A stretch of DNA of 64,000 bases from Glandiceps talaboti (taxonomy: Eukaryota; Hemichordata; Enteropneusta; Spengelidae). The position numbers and the translations under genes are program-made. The notes below the pieces were generated by a model. The model did no database searches, was not told the DNA's origin, and saw only the letters and a list, made by a program, of their open reading frames with translations. The stretch is taken from contig NC_135570.1 in NCBI RefSeq assembly GCF_964340395.1, forward strand, positions 17,263,322 to 17,327,321, given 5' to 3'. Positions within the stretch are counted from its first letter, which is position 1, and each line of letters begins with the position of its first letter. Below are positions 27,601 through 41,490 of the stretch, piece by piece.

Positions 27601-30600
27601 TTTTCATTGTGATACGATCCAATATGGCTGCCTGGTAGCCATTTTGTTTGTGAATTTTCATGTCCAAAGCCATAACTCAGACATGCTTGAACAGATCTCA
27701 TTCAAAGTTGGCATTAGGACAGTGTTCTATGACATACATGTGTATGTCCATTTTCGTCGTGATACGATCCAATATGGCTGCCTGCCAGCCATTTTGTTTG
27801 TGAATTTTCCATGTCCAAAGCCATAACTCAGACATGCTTAAACAGATCTCATTCAAAGTTGGTATTAGGACAGTGTTCTATGACATACATGTGCATATCC
27901 ATTTTCGTTGTGATACGATCCAATATGGCTGCCTGGCAGCCATTTTGTTTGCGAATTTTCATGTCCAAAGCCATAACTCAGACATGCTTGAACAGATCTC
28001 ATTTAAAGTTGGTATTAGGAGAGTATTCTATGACATACATGTGCATATCCATTTTCGTCGTGATACGATCCAATATGGCTGCCTGGCAGCCATTTTGTTT
28101 GTGAATTTTCCATGTCCAAAGCCATAACTCAGACTCCATTTTCATCGTGATATGATCCCCCATACCCAACCAATCCTTTATTGTTGGAGGCATATTCCAT
28201 GTCCAACAAGCACACACAACATATCTAAGTCTGTTTGTTTTAGGTTCACAAATGTTGTTGCGTGATCAGAGTAGTGATAATTCCTTAAAACCCAATTATA
28301 GCGGGGACTATGTCATTCTCAATGACTTGTTTAGTGGGGAGGGGGTCTTGCACCAATGTGATCTTTGTTTAGTGGGGAGGGGGTCTTGCATCAATGCAAT
28401 CACTGAACTACATTTTCACCCTTCTAACCACATTTTGAAAACCTGATAGCCTTCAATGATAAAAGGTTCTGTTTTTACTACTTAGTTGTCTGATAAGTTA
28501 TTGTTAATGTGATATACAGTACTAGATGTCTGATAAGTTATTGTTAATGTGATATACAGTACTAGATGTCTGATAAGTTATTGTTAATGTGATATACAGT
28601 ACTAGATGTCTGATAAGTTATTGTTAATGTGATATACAGTGCTAGGTTTCTGATAAGTTATTGTTAATGTGATATACAGTGCTAGGTTTCTGATAAGTTA
28701 TTGTTAATGTGATATACAGTACTAGATGTCTGATAAGTTATTGTTAATGTGATATACAGTACTAGATGTCTGATAAGTTATTGTTAATGTGATATACAGT
28801 GCTAGGTTTCTGATAAGTTATTGTTAATGTGATATACAGTGCTAGGTTTCTGATAAGTTATTGTTAATGTGATATACAGTGCTAGGTTTCTGATAAGTTA
28901 TTGTTAATGTGATATACAGTGCTAGGTTTCTGATAAGTTATTGTTAATGTGATATACAGTGCTAGATGTCTGATAAGTTATTGTTAATGTGATATACAGT
29001 GCTAGATGTCTGATAAGTTATTGTTAATGTGATATACAGTACTAGATGTCTGATAAGTTATTGTTAATGTGATATACAGTGCTAGGTTTCTGATAAGTTA
29101 TTGTTAATGTGATATACAGTGCTAGGTTTCTGATAAGTTATTGTTAATGTGATATACAGTACTAGATGTCTGATAAGTTATTGTTAATGTGATATACAGT
29201 GCTAGGTTTCTGATAAGTTATTGTTAATGTGATATACAGTACTAGGTTTCTGATAAGTTATTGTTAATGTGATATACAGTACTAGATGTCTGATAAGTTA
29301 TTGTTAATGTGATATACAGTACTAGGTTTCTGATAAGTTATTGTTAATGTGATATACAGTACTAGATGTCTGATAAGTTATTGTTAATGTGATATACAGT
29401 ACTAGATGTCTGATAAGTTATTGTTAATGTGATATACAGTACTAGATGTCTGATAAGTTATTGTTAATGTGATATACAGTGCTAGGTTTCTGATAAGTTA
29501 TTGTTAATGTGGTATACAGTGCTAGGTTTCTGATAAGTTATTGTTAATGTGATATACAGTACTAGATGTCTGATAAGTTATTGTTAATGTGATATACAGT
29601 ACTAGATGTCTGATAAGTTATTGTTAATGTGATATACAGTGCTAGGTTTCTGATAAGTTATTGTTAATGTGATATACAGTACTAGATGTCTGATAAGTTA
29701 TTGTTAATGTGATATACAGTGCTAGGTTTCTGATAAGTTATTGTTAATGTGATATACAGTACTAGATGTCTGATAAGTTATTGTTAATGTGATATACAGT
29801 ACTAGATGTCTGATAAGTTATTGTTAATGTGATATACAGTACTAGGTTTCTGATAAGTTATTGTTAATGTGATATACAGTGCTAGGTTTCTGATAAGTTA
29901 TTGTTAATGTGATATACAGTACTAGATGTCTGATAAGTTATTGTTAATGTGATATACAGTACTAGATGTCTGATAAGTTATTGTTAATGTGATATACAGT
30001 ACTAGATGTCTGATAAGTTATTGTTAATGTGATATACAGTACTAGATGTCTGATAAGTTATTGTTAATGTGATATACAGTACTAGATGTCTGATAAGTTA
30101 TTGTTAATGTGATATACAGTACTAGGTTTCTGATAAGTTATTGTTAATGTGATATACAGTACTAGATGTCTGATAAGTTATTGTTAATGTGATATACAGT
30201 GCTAGGTTTCTGATAAGTTATTGTTAATGTGATATACAGTACTAGATGTCTGATAAGTTATTGTTAATGTGATATACAGTACTAGGTTTCTGATAAGTTA
30301 TTGTTAATGTGATATACAGTACTAGGTTTCTGATAAGTTATTGTTAATGTGATATACAGTACTAGATGTCTGATAAGTTATTGTTAATGTGATATACAGT
30401 ACTAGATGTCTGATAAGTTATTGTTAATGTGATATACAGTACTAGATGTCTGATAAGTTATTGTTAATGTGATATACAGTACTAGATGTCTGATAAGTTA
30501 TTGTTAATGTGATATACAGTGCTAGGTTTCTGATAAGTTATTGTTAATGTGATATACAGTGCTAGGTTTCTGATAAGTTATTGTTAATGTGATATACAGT

Positions 30601-33600
30601 ACTAGGTTTCTGATAAGTTATTGTTAATGTGATATACAGTACTAGATGTCTGATAAGTTATTGTTAATGTGATATACAGTACTAGGTTTCTGATAAGTTA
30701 TTGTTAATGTGATATACAGTACTAGATGTCTGATAAGTTATTGTTAATGTGATATACAGTACTAGATGTCTGATAAGTTATTGTTAATGTGATATACAGT
30801 GCTAGGTTTCTGATAAGTTATTGTTAATGTGATATACAGTACTAGATGTCTGATAAGTTATTGTTAATGTGATATACAGTACTAGATGTCTGATAAGTTA
30901 TTGTTAATGTGATATACAGTACTAGGTTTCTGATAAGTTATTGTTAATGTGATATACAGTACTAGATGTCTGATAAGTTATTGTTAATGTGATATACAGT
31001 ACTAGGTTTCTGATAAGTTATTGTTAATGTGATATACAGTACTAGATGTCTGATAAGTTATTGTTAATGTGATATACAGTACTAGGTTTCTGATAAGTTA
31101 TTGTTAATGTGATATACAGTACTAGATGTCTGATAAGTTATTGTTAATGTGATATACAGTACTAGATGTCTGATAAGTTATTGTTAATGTGATATACAGT
31201 ACTAGATGTCTGATAAGTTATTGTTAATGTGATATACAGTACTAGGTTTCTGATAAGTTATTGTTAATGTGATATACAGTACTAGATGTCTGATAAGTTA
31301 TTGTTAATGTGATATACAGTGCTAGGTTTCTGATAAGTTATTGTTAATGTGATATACAGTACTAGATGTCTGATAAGTTATTGTTAATGTGATATACAGT
31401 ACTAGGTTTCTGATAAGTTATTGTTAATGTGATATACAGTACTAGGTTTCTGATAAGTTATTGTTAATGTGATATACAGTACTAGATGTCTGATAAGTTA
31501 TTGTTAATGTGATATACAGTACTAGATGTCTGATAAGTTATTGTTAATGTGATATACAGTGCTAGGTTTCTGATAAGTTATTGTTAATGTGATATACAGT
31601 ACTAGGTTTCTGGTTAGTTAAATGAGCCAAGTTCGTTTATTGGGTTTGTATGACATTGTGTGATCGTCCGTTTGATAGTTTTATTTCACACATTCACAAC
31701 CTGTATCTCTGTAGACTCCAGATAGCGATGCAGCTGCAGCATTTGATGTGATTGCATCTCAGGGACCTGTAGAAATCCATGCAGGCAAGAAGACAGAGGA
31801 CTCTAGGTCACAATCACCATTCCCAATCTCAACTGACAAAGGTACGTACTGATTTACTTTATTTACTCTGCTTGCCAAACAGGGTACAGTCAAACCTGTG
31901 AATAGTGGTCAGCCAAGGGACCAACAAAATGTGGCCACTATAGAGAGGTGACCTTTCTATAGACAGTTGGTTGTTTTTGTAATCGGGTGGCCAAAACATT
32001 TAGAAGTTAAGAGAAGTGGAGACACAAACTAAATACAACATAATATTAAGGGTTTAAAAACTAATTATTTAATCTCACATCAAAAATACATGTACATGTA
32101 TTTACAATTCAATGACAACTCTGTTTTGCATACAATGTACATGTATTTACAATTCAATGACAACTCTGCTTTGCATACAATGTACATGTATTTACAATTC
32201 AATGACAACTCTGCTTTGCATACATGTACATGTATTTACAATTCAATGACAACTCTGTTTTGCATACATGTACAATGTATTTACAATTCAATGACAACTC
32301 TGCTTTGCATACAATGTACATGTATTTACAATTCAATGACAACTCTGCTTTGCATACAATGTACATGTACTTACAATTCAATGACAACTCTGCTTTGCAT
32401 ACAATGTACATGTATTTACAATTCAATGACAACTCTGCTTTGCATACAATGTACAATGTATTTACAATTCAATGACAACTCTGCTTTGCATACATTCTAG
32501 AAGTAATTTTGCAGTTTCCTACGACCTGTCAATTGTACTTTGATGTTTCTTTGTACAGTATATTTTCTGACTCCTATCGGCACTGCAGCAAGTGTTAACG
32601 GGTATCGTTGACATAACTGTGGGTCTATTGGCGGTACGGTCACCCTGTTTGATGTTACAGGGTGATGCCCCCAGTGTGGCCGTAGTGAATAACATGAAAG
32701 AACTACGTCATTGTCTTGTTTCCGTAGTGCAGTGCCTATTGTTAACCAAAGGAGGTGTGTGTTTTCACACCGATACGGCGATAAAACAAAACAAAACAAA
32801 ACTCTGACAACTTTCTATTTCAATTGAGAGTTTCAACTCAAAGATACCGACCGTTATACACGGTATAATTACCAAATTGGGCCGGTAATAGGTGGCCGCT
32901 GACTGCGTTAAAGAGGTGGCCATTCTATCAAGTGTCATTGACATGTAAAATTGCACGGGACTGTCACAAAGTGACCGCTTAGAGAAGGTGACCGCTCTGT
33001 CAGGGTGAACGCTAAGACAGGTTTGACTGTATCTCACTTCATATTTGATCTTTCTGTATTCAGTTAACTAGCATCCACAGTTGTGAAAATAAATATCAAC
33101 AAACACTGAAGGGACTCACCTGAAGGACATTACATTTACGCCAAGATTTCCATGATCTGTTCAGGTGGCAACAATGTTGCATTGGATACAATGGATAAAG
33201 CCTCTAACAAGCATTTATCTATCATTATATTATACCAGTATATTGATGGTGGAAATCGAGGGATCTGATTGGTCTAGACATCGAACTAGCGCGTCTAAAA
33301 CGAATGATAATGCACTGCTGGTACGATAATGCACTGCTGGCACGCGTCCAAATTTTGTTCGTCTACGAGCGTTGAGTTGTAGTCAATAGATACTGATAGT
33401 GAACTCTTCGAATTGTCAGAGGAGGATTTTCTCTCAATGAGACAATATTTTATGAGAAATTATGAAGGAAATTTCGAGAGCAACCCAGTCATCGCGTATT
33501 TGTTCAAACCATCGCCTACTACATGTACTAAGGTCAAGGCGCTATAGCGCAAGGCATGCACGAGATCGGTCCCAGCCCAGCCTCGGCGCGGCTGGAGTGG

Positions 33601-36600
33601 AAACATTGGTGAGCTGTCCTGTCCTGTCATAAAAATGAAGCAAGTGAAAGAGGTTACACTGGCCGACTTACCATTAATCTAAATAGAAATTTGTCTGGGA
33701 TCCTGTCCTAGAGTATCAGTCATCAATCCGAGAGGGAAATCCTCAAACCTGAAAATCTACTGACGTAACTTCCAGTATAAATACATTGTAAATATCAACC
33801 TGTCTATCATCATTTCACCGAGTCGCGAATTCAGCCGGGAACGATCGAAGCACGCTGTATTCAATAAACCACTTCAAGTTTATACCTTGAGTCAAACAGG
33901 TTGTTTATTCATCACTGTGCACTTTTAATGAGCCGATCAATGTACAGATTATCACTAGAAACGACGAGCAGATAAAATAAATCCAGTCGCTGCACGACGT
34001 TCACATTGAGGCCAAGATCAGCTGTCTTGAAAAGCAGCGTTATTGTTATGCAAATTAGACACAGAGGCGCATATGAAACGAGAAAACGTTATTTCTTATC
34101 TTGTTTCCGATATTTTCAATATACTGGTATAATATAATAGCGATAAACCACCCCTGGGGAAGGTATACCACTCGGTTTTGACCAGTGAACTCAATATATG
34201 CACTCGCTATCGCTCGTGCATATATTTCGTTCACTGGTCAAAACCTCTTGGTATACCATCCCCAGGGGGTGGTTTATTGCTTAAACATAGCCTGTACTAA
34301 AACATCCCTATTCCTGTTACTAACATAACCTGTACTAAAACATCCCTATCCCTAATGTTACTAACATAGCCTGTACTAAAACATCCCTATTCCTGTTACT
34401 AACATAACCTGTACTAAAACATCCCTATCCCTAATGTTACTAACATAGCCTGTACTAAAACATCCCCATCCCTAATGTTAGTAACATAGCCTGTACTAAA
34501 ACATCCCTATCCCTAATGTTACTAACATAGCCTGTACTAAAACATCCCCATCCCTAATGTTACTAACATAGCCTGTAGTAAAACATCCCTATCCCTAATG
34601 TTACTAACATAGCCTGTAGTAAAACATCCCCATCCCTAATGTTACTAACATAGCCTGTACTAAAACATCCCCATCCCTAATGTTACTAACATAGCCTGTA
34701 CTAAAACATCCCTATCCCTAATGTTACTAACATAGCCTGTACTAAATCATCCCTATCCCTAATGTTACTAACATAGCCTGTACTAAAACATCCCTATCCC
34801 TAATGTTACTAACATAGCCTGTACTAAAACATCCCCATCCCTAATGTTACTAACATAGCCTGTACTAAAACATCCCCATCCCTAATGTTACTAACATAGC
34901 CTGTACTAAAACATCCCTATCCCTAATGTTACTAACATAGCCTGTACTAAAACATCCCTATCCCTAATGTTACTAACATAGCCTGTACTAAAACATCCCT
35001 ATCCCTAATGTTACTAACATAGCCTGTAGTAAAACATCCCTATCCCTAATGTTACTAACATAGCCTGTACTAAAACATCCCTATCCCTAATGTTACTAAC
35101 ATAGCCTGTAGTAAAACATCCCTATCCCTAATGTTACTAACATAGCCTGTACTAAAACATCCTTATTCCTAATGTTACTAACATAGCCTGTAGTAAAACA
35201 TCCCTATCCCTAATGTTACTAACATAGCCTGTACTAAAACATCCCTATCCCTAATGTTACTAACATAGCCTGTACTAAAACATCCCCATCCCTAATGTTA
35301 CTAACATAGCCTGTACTAAAACATCCCTATCCCTAATGTTACTAACATAGCCTGTAGTAAAACATCCCTATCCCTAATGTTACTAACATAGCCTGTAGTA
35401 AAACATCCCTATCCCTAATGTTACTAACATAGCCTGTACTAAAACATCCCTATCCCTAATGTTACTAACATAGCCTTTACTAAAACATCCCTATCCCTAA
35501 TGTTACTAACATAGCCTGTAGTAAATCATCCCTATCCCTAATGTTACTAACATAGCCTTTACTAAAACATCCCTATCCCTAATGTTACTAACATAGCCTG
35601 TAGTAAAACATCCCTATCCCTAATGTTACTAACATAGCCTGTAGTAAAACATCCCTATCCCTAATGTTACTAACATAGCCTGTACTAAAACATCCCTATC
35701 CCTAATGTTACTAACATAGCCTTTACTAAAACATCCCTATCCCTAATGTTACTAACATAGCCTGTAGTAAATCATCCCTATCCCTAATGTTACTAACATA
35801 GCCTGTACTAAAACATCCCTATCCCTAATGTTACTAACATAGCCTGTACTATAACATCCCTATCCCTAATGTTACTAACATAGCCTGTACTAAAACATCC
35901 CCATCCCTAATGTTACTAACATAGCCTGTACTAAAACATCCCTATCCCTAATGTTACTAACATAGCCTGTACTAAAACATCCCTATCCCTAATGTTACTA
36001 ACATAGCCTGTACTAAAGCATCCCTATTCCTAATGTTACTAACATAGCCTGTACTAAAGCATCCCTATCCCTAATGTTACTAACATAGCCTGTACTATAA
36101 CATCCCTATCCCTAATGTTACTAACATACCCTGTACTAAAACATCCCTATCCCTAATGTTACTAACATAGCCTGTAGTAAAACATCCCTATCCCTAATGT
36201 TACTAACATAGCCTGTACTAAAACATCCCTATCCCTAATGTTACTAACATAGCCTGTACTAAAGCATCCCTATTCCTAATGTTACTAACATAGCCTGTAC
36301 TAAAACATCCCTATCCCTAATGTTACTAACATAGCCTGTACTAAAACTTCCTTATTCCTAATGTTACTAACATAGCCTGTAGTAAAACATCCCTATCCCT
36401 AATGTTACTAACATAGCCTGTACTAAAACATCCCTATCCCTAATGTTACTAACATAGCCTGTACTAAAACATCCCCATCCCTAATGTTACTAACATAGCC
36501 TGTACTAAAACATCCCTATCCCTAATGTTACTAACATAGCCTGTACTAAAACATCCCTATCCCTAATGTTACTAACATAGCCTGTAGTAAAACATCCCTA

Positions 36601-39600
36601 TCCCTAATGTTACTAACATAGCCTGTAGTAAAACATCCTTATCCCTAATGTTACTAACATAGCCTGTACTAAAACATCCCCATCCCTGATGTTACTAACA
36701 TAGCCTGTACTAAAACATCCCCATCCCTGATGTTACTAACATAGCCTGTACTAAAACATCCCCATCCCTAATGTTACTAACATAGCCTGTACTAAAGCAT
36801 CCCTATCCCTAATGTTACTAACATAGCCTGTAGTAAAACATCCCTATCCCTAATGTTGCTAACATAGCCTGTACTAAAACATCCCTATCCCTAATGTTAC
36901 CAATTGTACTAAAACATCCCTATCCCTAATGTTACTAACATAGCCTGTACTAAAACATCCCCATCCCTAATGTTACTAACATAGCCTGTACTAAAACATC
37001 CCCATCCCTAATGTTACTAACATAGCTGTACTAAAGCATCCCTATCCCTAATGTTACTAACATAGCCTGTACTAAAACATCCCTATTCCTAATGTTACTA
37101 ACATAGCCTGTACTAAAACATCCCTATCCCTAATGTTACTAACATAGCCTGTACTAAAACATCCCTATCCCTAATGTTAACATAGCCTGTAGTAAAACAT
37201 CCCTATCCCTAATGTTACTAACATAGCCTGTACTAAAACATCCCTATCCCTAATGTTACTAACATAGCTGTACTAAAGCATCCCTATCCCTAATGTTACT
37301 AACATAGCTGTACTAAAGCATCCCTATCCCTAATGTTACTAACATAGCCTGTACTAAAACATCCCTATCCCTAATGTTACTAACATAGCCTGTAGTAAAA
37401 CATCCCTATCCCTAATGTTACTAACATAGCCTGTACTAAAACATCCCTATCCCTAATGTTACTAACATAGCCTGTACTATAACATCCCTATCCCTAATGT
37501 TACTAACATACCCTGTACTAAAACATCCCTATCCCTAATGTTACTAACATAGCCTGTACTAAAACATCCCTATCCCTAATGTTACTAACATAGCCTGTAC
37601 TAAAACATCCCTATTCCTAATGTTACTAACATAGCCTGTACTAAAACATCCCTATCCCTAATGTTACTAACATAGCCTGTACTAAAACATCCCTATCCCT
37701 AATGTTAACATAGCCTGTAGTAAAACATCCCTATCCCTAATGTTACTAACATAGCCTGTACTAAAACATCCCTATCCCTAATGTTACTAACATAGCTGTA
37801 CTAAAGCATCCCTATCCCTAATGTTACTAACATAGCCTGTACTAAAACATCCCTATCCCTAATGTTACTAACATAGCCTGTACTAAAACATCCCCATCCC
37901 TAATGTTACTAACATAGCTGTACTAAAGCATCCCTATCCCTAATGTTACTAACATAGCCTGTACTAAAACATCCCCATCCCTAATGTTACTAACATAGCC
38001 TGTACTAAAACATCCCTATCCCTAATGTTACTAACATAGCCTGTACTAAAGCATCCCTATTCCTAATGTTACTAACATAGCCTGTACTAAAACATCCCTA
38101 TCCCTAATGTTACTAACATAGCCTGTACTAAAACATCCCTATCCCTAATGTTAACATAGCCTGTACTAAAACATCCCTATCCCTAATGTTACTAACATAG
38201 CCTGTACTAAAACATCCCTATCCCTAATGTTACTAACATAGCCTGTAGTAAAACATCCCTATCCCTAATGTTACTAACATAGCCTGTACTAAAACATCCT
38301 TATCCCTAATGTTACTAACATAGCCTGTACTAAAACATCCTTATCCCTAATGTTACTAACATAGCCTGTACTAAAACATCCCTATCCCTAATGTTACTAA
38401 CATAGCCTGTACTAAAACATCCCCATCCCCAATGTCACTAACATAGCCTGTACTAAAACATCCCTATCCCTAATGTTACTAACATAGCCTGTACTAAAAC
38501 ATCCCTATCCCTAATGTTACTAACATAGCCTGTACTAAAACATCCCTATCCCTAATGTTACTAACATAGCCTGTACTAAAACATCCTTATCCCTAATGTT
38601 ACTAACATAGCCTGTACTAAAACATCCCTATCCCTAATGTTACTAACATAGCCTGTACTAAAACATCCCCATCCCTAATGTTACTAACATAGCCTGTACT
38701 AAAACATCCCTATCCCTAATGTTACTAACATAGCCTGTACTAAAACATCCCTATCCCTAATGTTACTAACATAGCCTGTAGTAAAACATCCCTATCCCTA
38801 ATGTTACTAACATAGCCTGTAGTAAAACATCCCTATCCCTAATGTTACTAACATAGCCTGTACTAAAACATCCCTATCCCTAATGTTACTAACATAGCTG
38901 TACTAAAGCATCCCTATCCCTAATGTTACTAACATAGCTGTACTAAAGCATCCCTATCCCTAATGTTACTAACATAGCCTGTACTAAAACATCCCTATCC
39001 CTAATGTTACTAACATAGCCTGTACTAAAACATCCCCATCCCTAATGTTACTAACATAGCTGTACTAAAGCATCCCTATCCCTAATGTTACTAACATAGC
39101 CTGTACTAAAACATCCCCATCCCTAATGTTACTAACATAGCCTGTACTAAAACATCCCTATCCCTAATGTTACTAACATAGCCTGTACTAAAGCATCCCT
39201 ATTCCTAATGTTACTAACATAGCCTGTACTAAAACATCCCTATCCCTAATGTTACTAACATAGCCTGTACTAAAACATCCCTATCCCTAATGTTAACATA
39301 GCCTGTACTAAAACATCCCTATCCCTACTGTTACTAACATAGCCTGTAGTAAAACATCCCTATCCCTAATGTTACTAACATAGCCTGTAGTAAAACATCC
39401 CTATCCCTAATGTTACTAACATAGCCTGTACTAAAACATCCTTATCCCTAATGTTACTAACATAGCCTGTACTAAAACATCCTTATCCCTAATGTTACTA
39501 ACATAGCCTGTACTAAAACATCCCTATCCCTAATGTTACTAACATAGCCTGTACTAAAACATCCCCATCCCCAATGTCACTAACATAGCCTGTACTAAAA

Positions 39601-41450
39601 CATCCCTATCCCTAATGTTACTAACATAGCCTGTACTAAAACATCCCTATCCCTAATGTTACTAACATAGCCTGTACTAAAACATCCCTATCCCTAATGT
39701 TACTAACATAGCCTGTACTAAAACATCCCTATCCCTAATGTTAACATAGCCTGTACTAAAACATCCTTATCCCTAATGTTACTAACATAGCCTGTACTAA
39801 AACATCCCTATCCCTAATGTTACTAACATAGCCTGTACTAAAACATCCCCATCCCCAATGTCACTAACATAGCCTGTACTAAAACATCCCTATCCCTAAT
39901 GTTACTAACATAGCCTGTACTAAAACATCCCTATCCCTAATGTTACTAACATAGCCTGTACTAAAACATCCCTATCCCTAATGTTACTAACATAGCCTGT
40001 ACTAAAACATCCCTATCCCTAATGTTAACATAGCCTGTACTAAAACATCCTTATCCCTAATGTTACTAACATAGCCTGTACTAAAACATCCCTATCCCTA
40101 ATGTTACTAACATAGCCTGTACTAAAACATCCCCATCCCCAATGTCACTAACATAGCCTGTACTAAAACATCCCTATCCCTAATGTTACTAACATAGCCT
40201 GTACTAAAACATCCCTATCCCTAATGTTACTAACATAGCCTGTACTAAAACATCCCTATCCCTAATGTTACTAACATAGCCTGTACTAAAACATCCCTAT
40301 CCCTAATGTTAACATAGCCTGTACTAAAACATCCCTATCCCTAATGTTAACATAGCCTGTACTAAAACATCCCTATCCCTAATGTTACTAACATAGCCTG
40401 TACTAAAACATCCCTATCCCTAATGTTACTAACATAGCCTGTACTAAAACATCCTTATTCCTAATGTTACTAACATAGCCTGTACTAAAACATCCTTATT
40501 CCTAATGTTACTAACATAGCCTGTACTAAAACATCCTTATCCCTAATGTTACTAACATAGCCTGTACTAAAACATCCCTATCCCTAATGTTACTAACATA
40601 GCCTGTACTAAAACATCCTTATTCCTAATGTTACTAACATAGCCTGTACTAAAACATCCCTATCCCAAATGTTACTAACATAGCCTGTAGTAAAACATCC
40701 CCATCCCTAATGTTACTAACATAGCCTGTACTAAAACATCCCTATCCCTAATGTTACTAACATAGCCTGTACTAAAACATCCCTATCCCTAATGTTACTA
40801 ACATAGCCTGTACTAAAACATCCCTATCCCTAATGTTACTAACATAGCCTGTACTAAAACATCCCTATCCCTAATGTTAACATAGCCTGTACTAAAACAT
40901 CCCTATCCCTAATGTTAACATAGCCTGTACTAAAACATCCCTATCCCTAATGTTACTAACATAGCCTGTACTAAAACATCCCTATCCCTAATGTTACTAA
41001 CATAGCCTGTACTAAAACATCCTTATTCCTAATGTTACTAACATAGCCTGTACTAAAACATCCTTATTCCTAATGTTACTAACATAGCCTGTACTAAAAC
41101 ATCCTTATCCCTAATGTTACTAACATAGCCTGTACTAAAACATCCTTATTCCTAATGTTACTAACATAGCCTGTACTAAAACATCCTTATTCCTAATGTT
41201 ACTAACATAGCCTGTAGTAAAACATCCCCATCCCTAATGTTACTAACATAGCCTGTACTAAAACATCCCTATCCCTAATGTTACTAACATAGCCTGTACT
41301 AAAACATCCCTATCCCTAATGTTACTAACATAGCCTGTACTAAAACATCCTTATTCCTAATGATACCAATTGTACTAAAACATCCCTATCCCTAATGCTA
41401 CTTGACTCAACCAGTTCGTGTTTGTTAGTCTTGATGGTCTGCAGTCTTGT

Positions 41451-41490
<40 letters not shown>

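Noticed and set aside
28480-31612. Possible CRISPR-like regular array
   Set aside because: Head-to-tail identical units without unique spacers in an animal gene intron; a minisatellite.
32090-32500. 136-residue plus-strand and 85-residue minus-strand frames
   Set aside because: Products of the 45-bp minisatellite inside a MITE.
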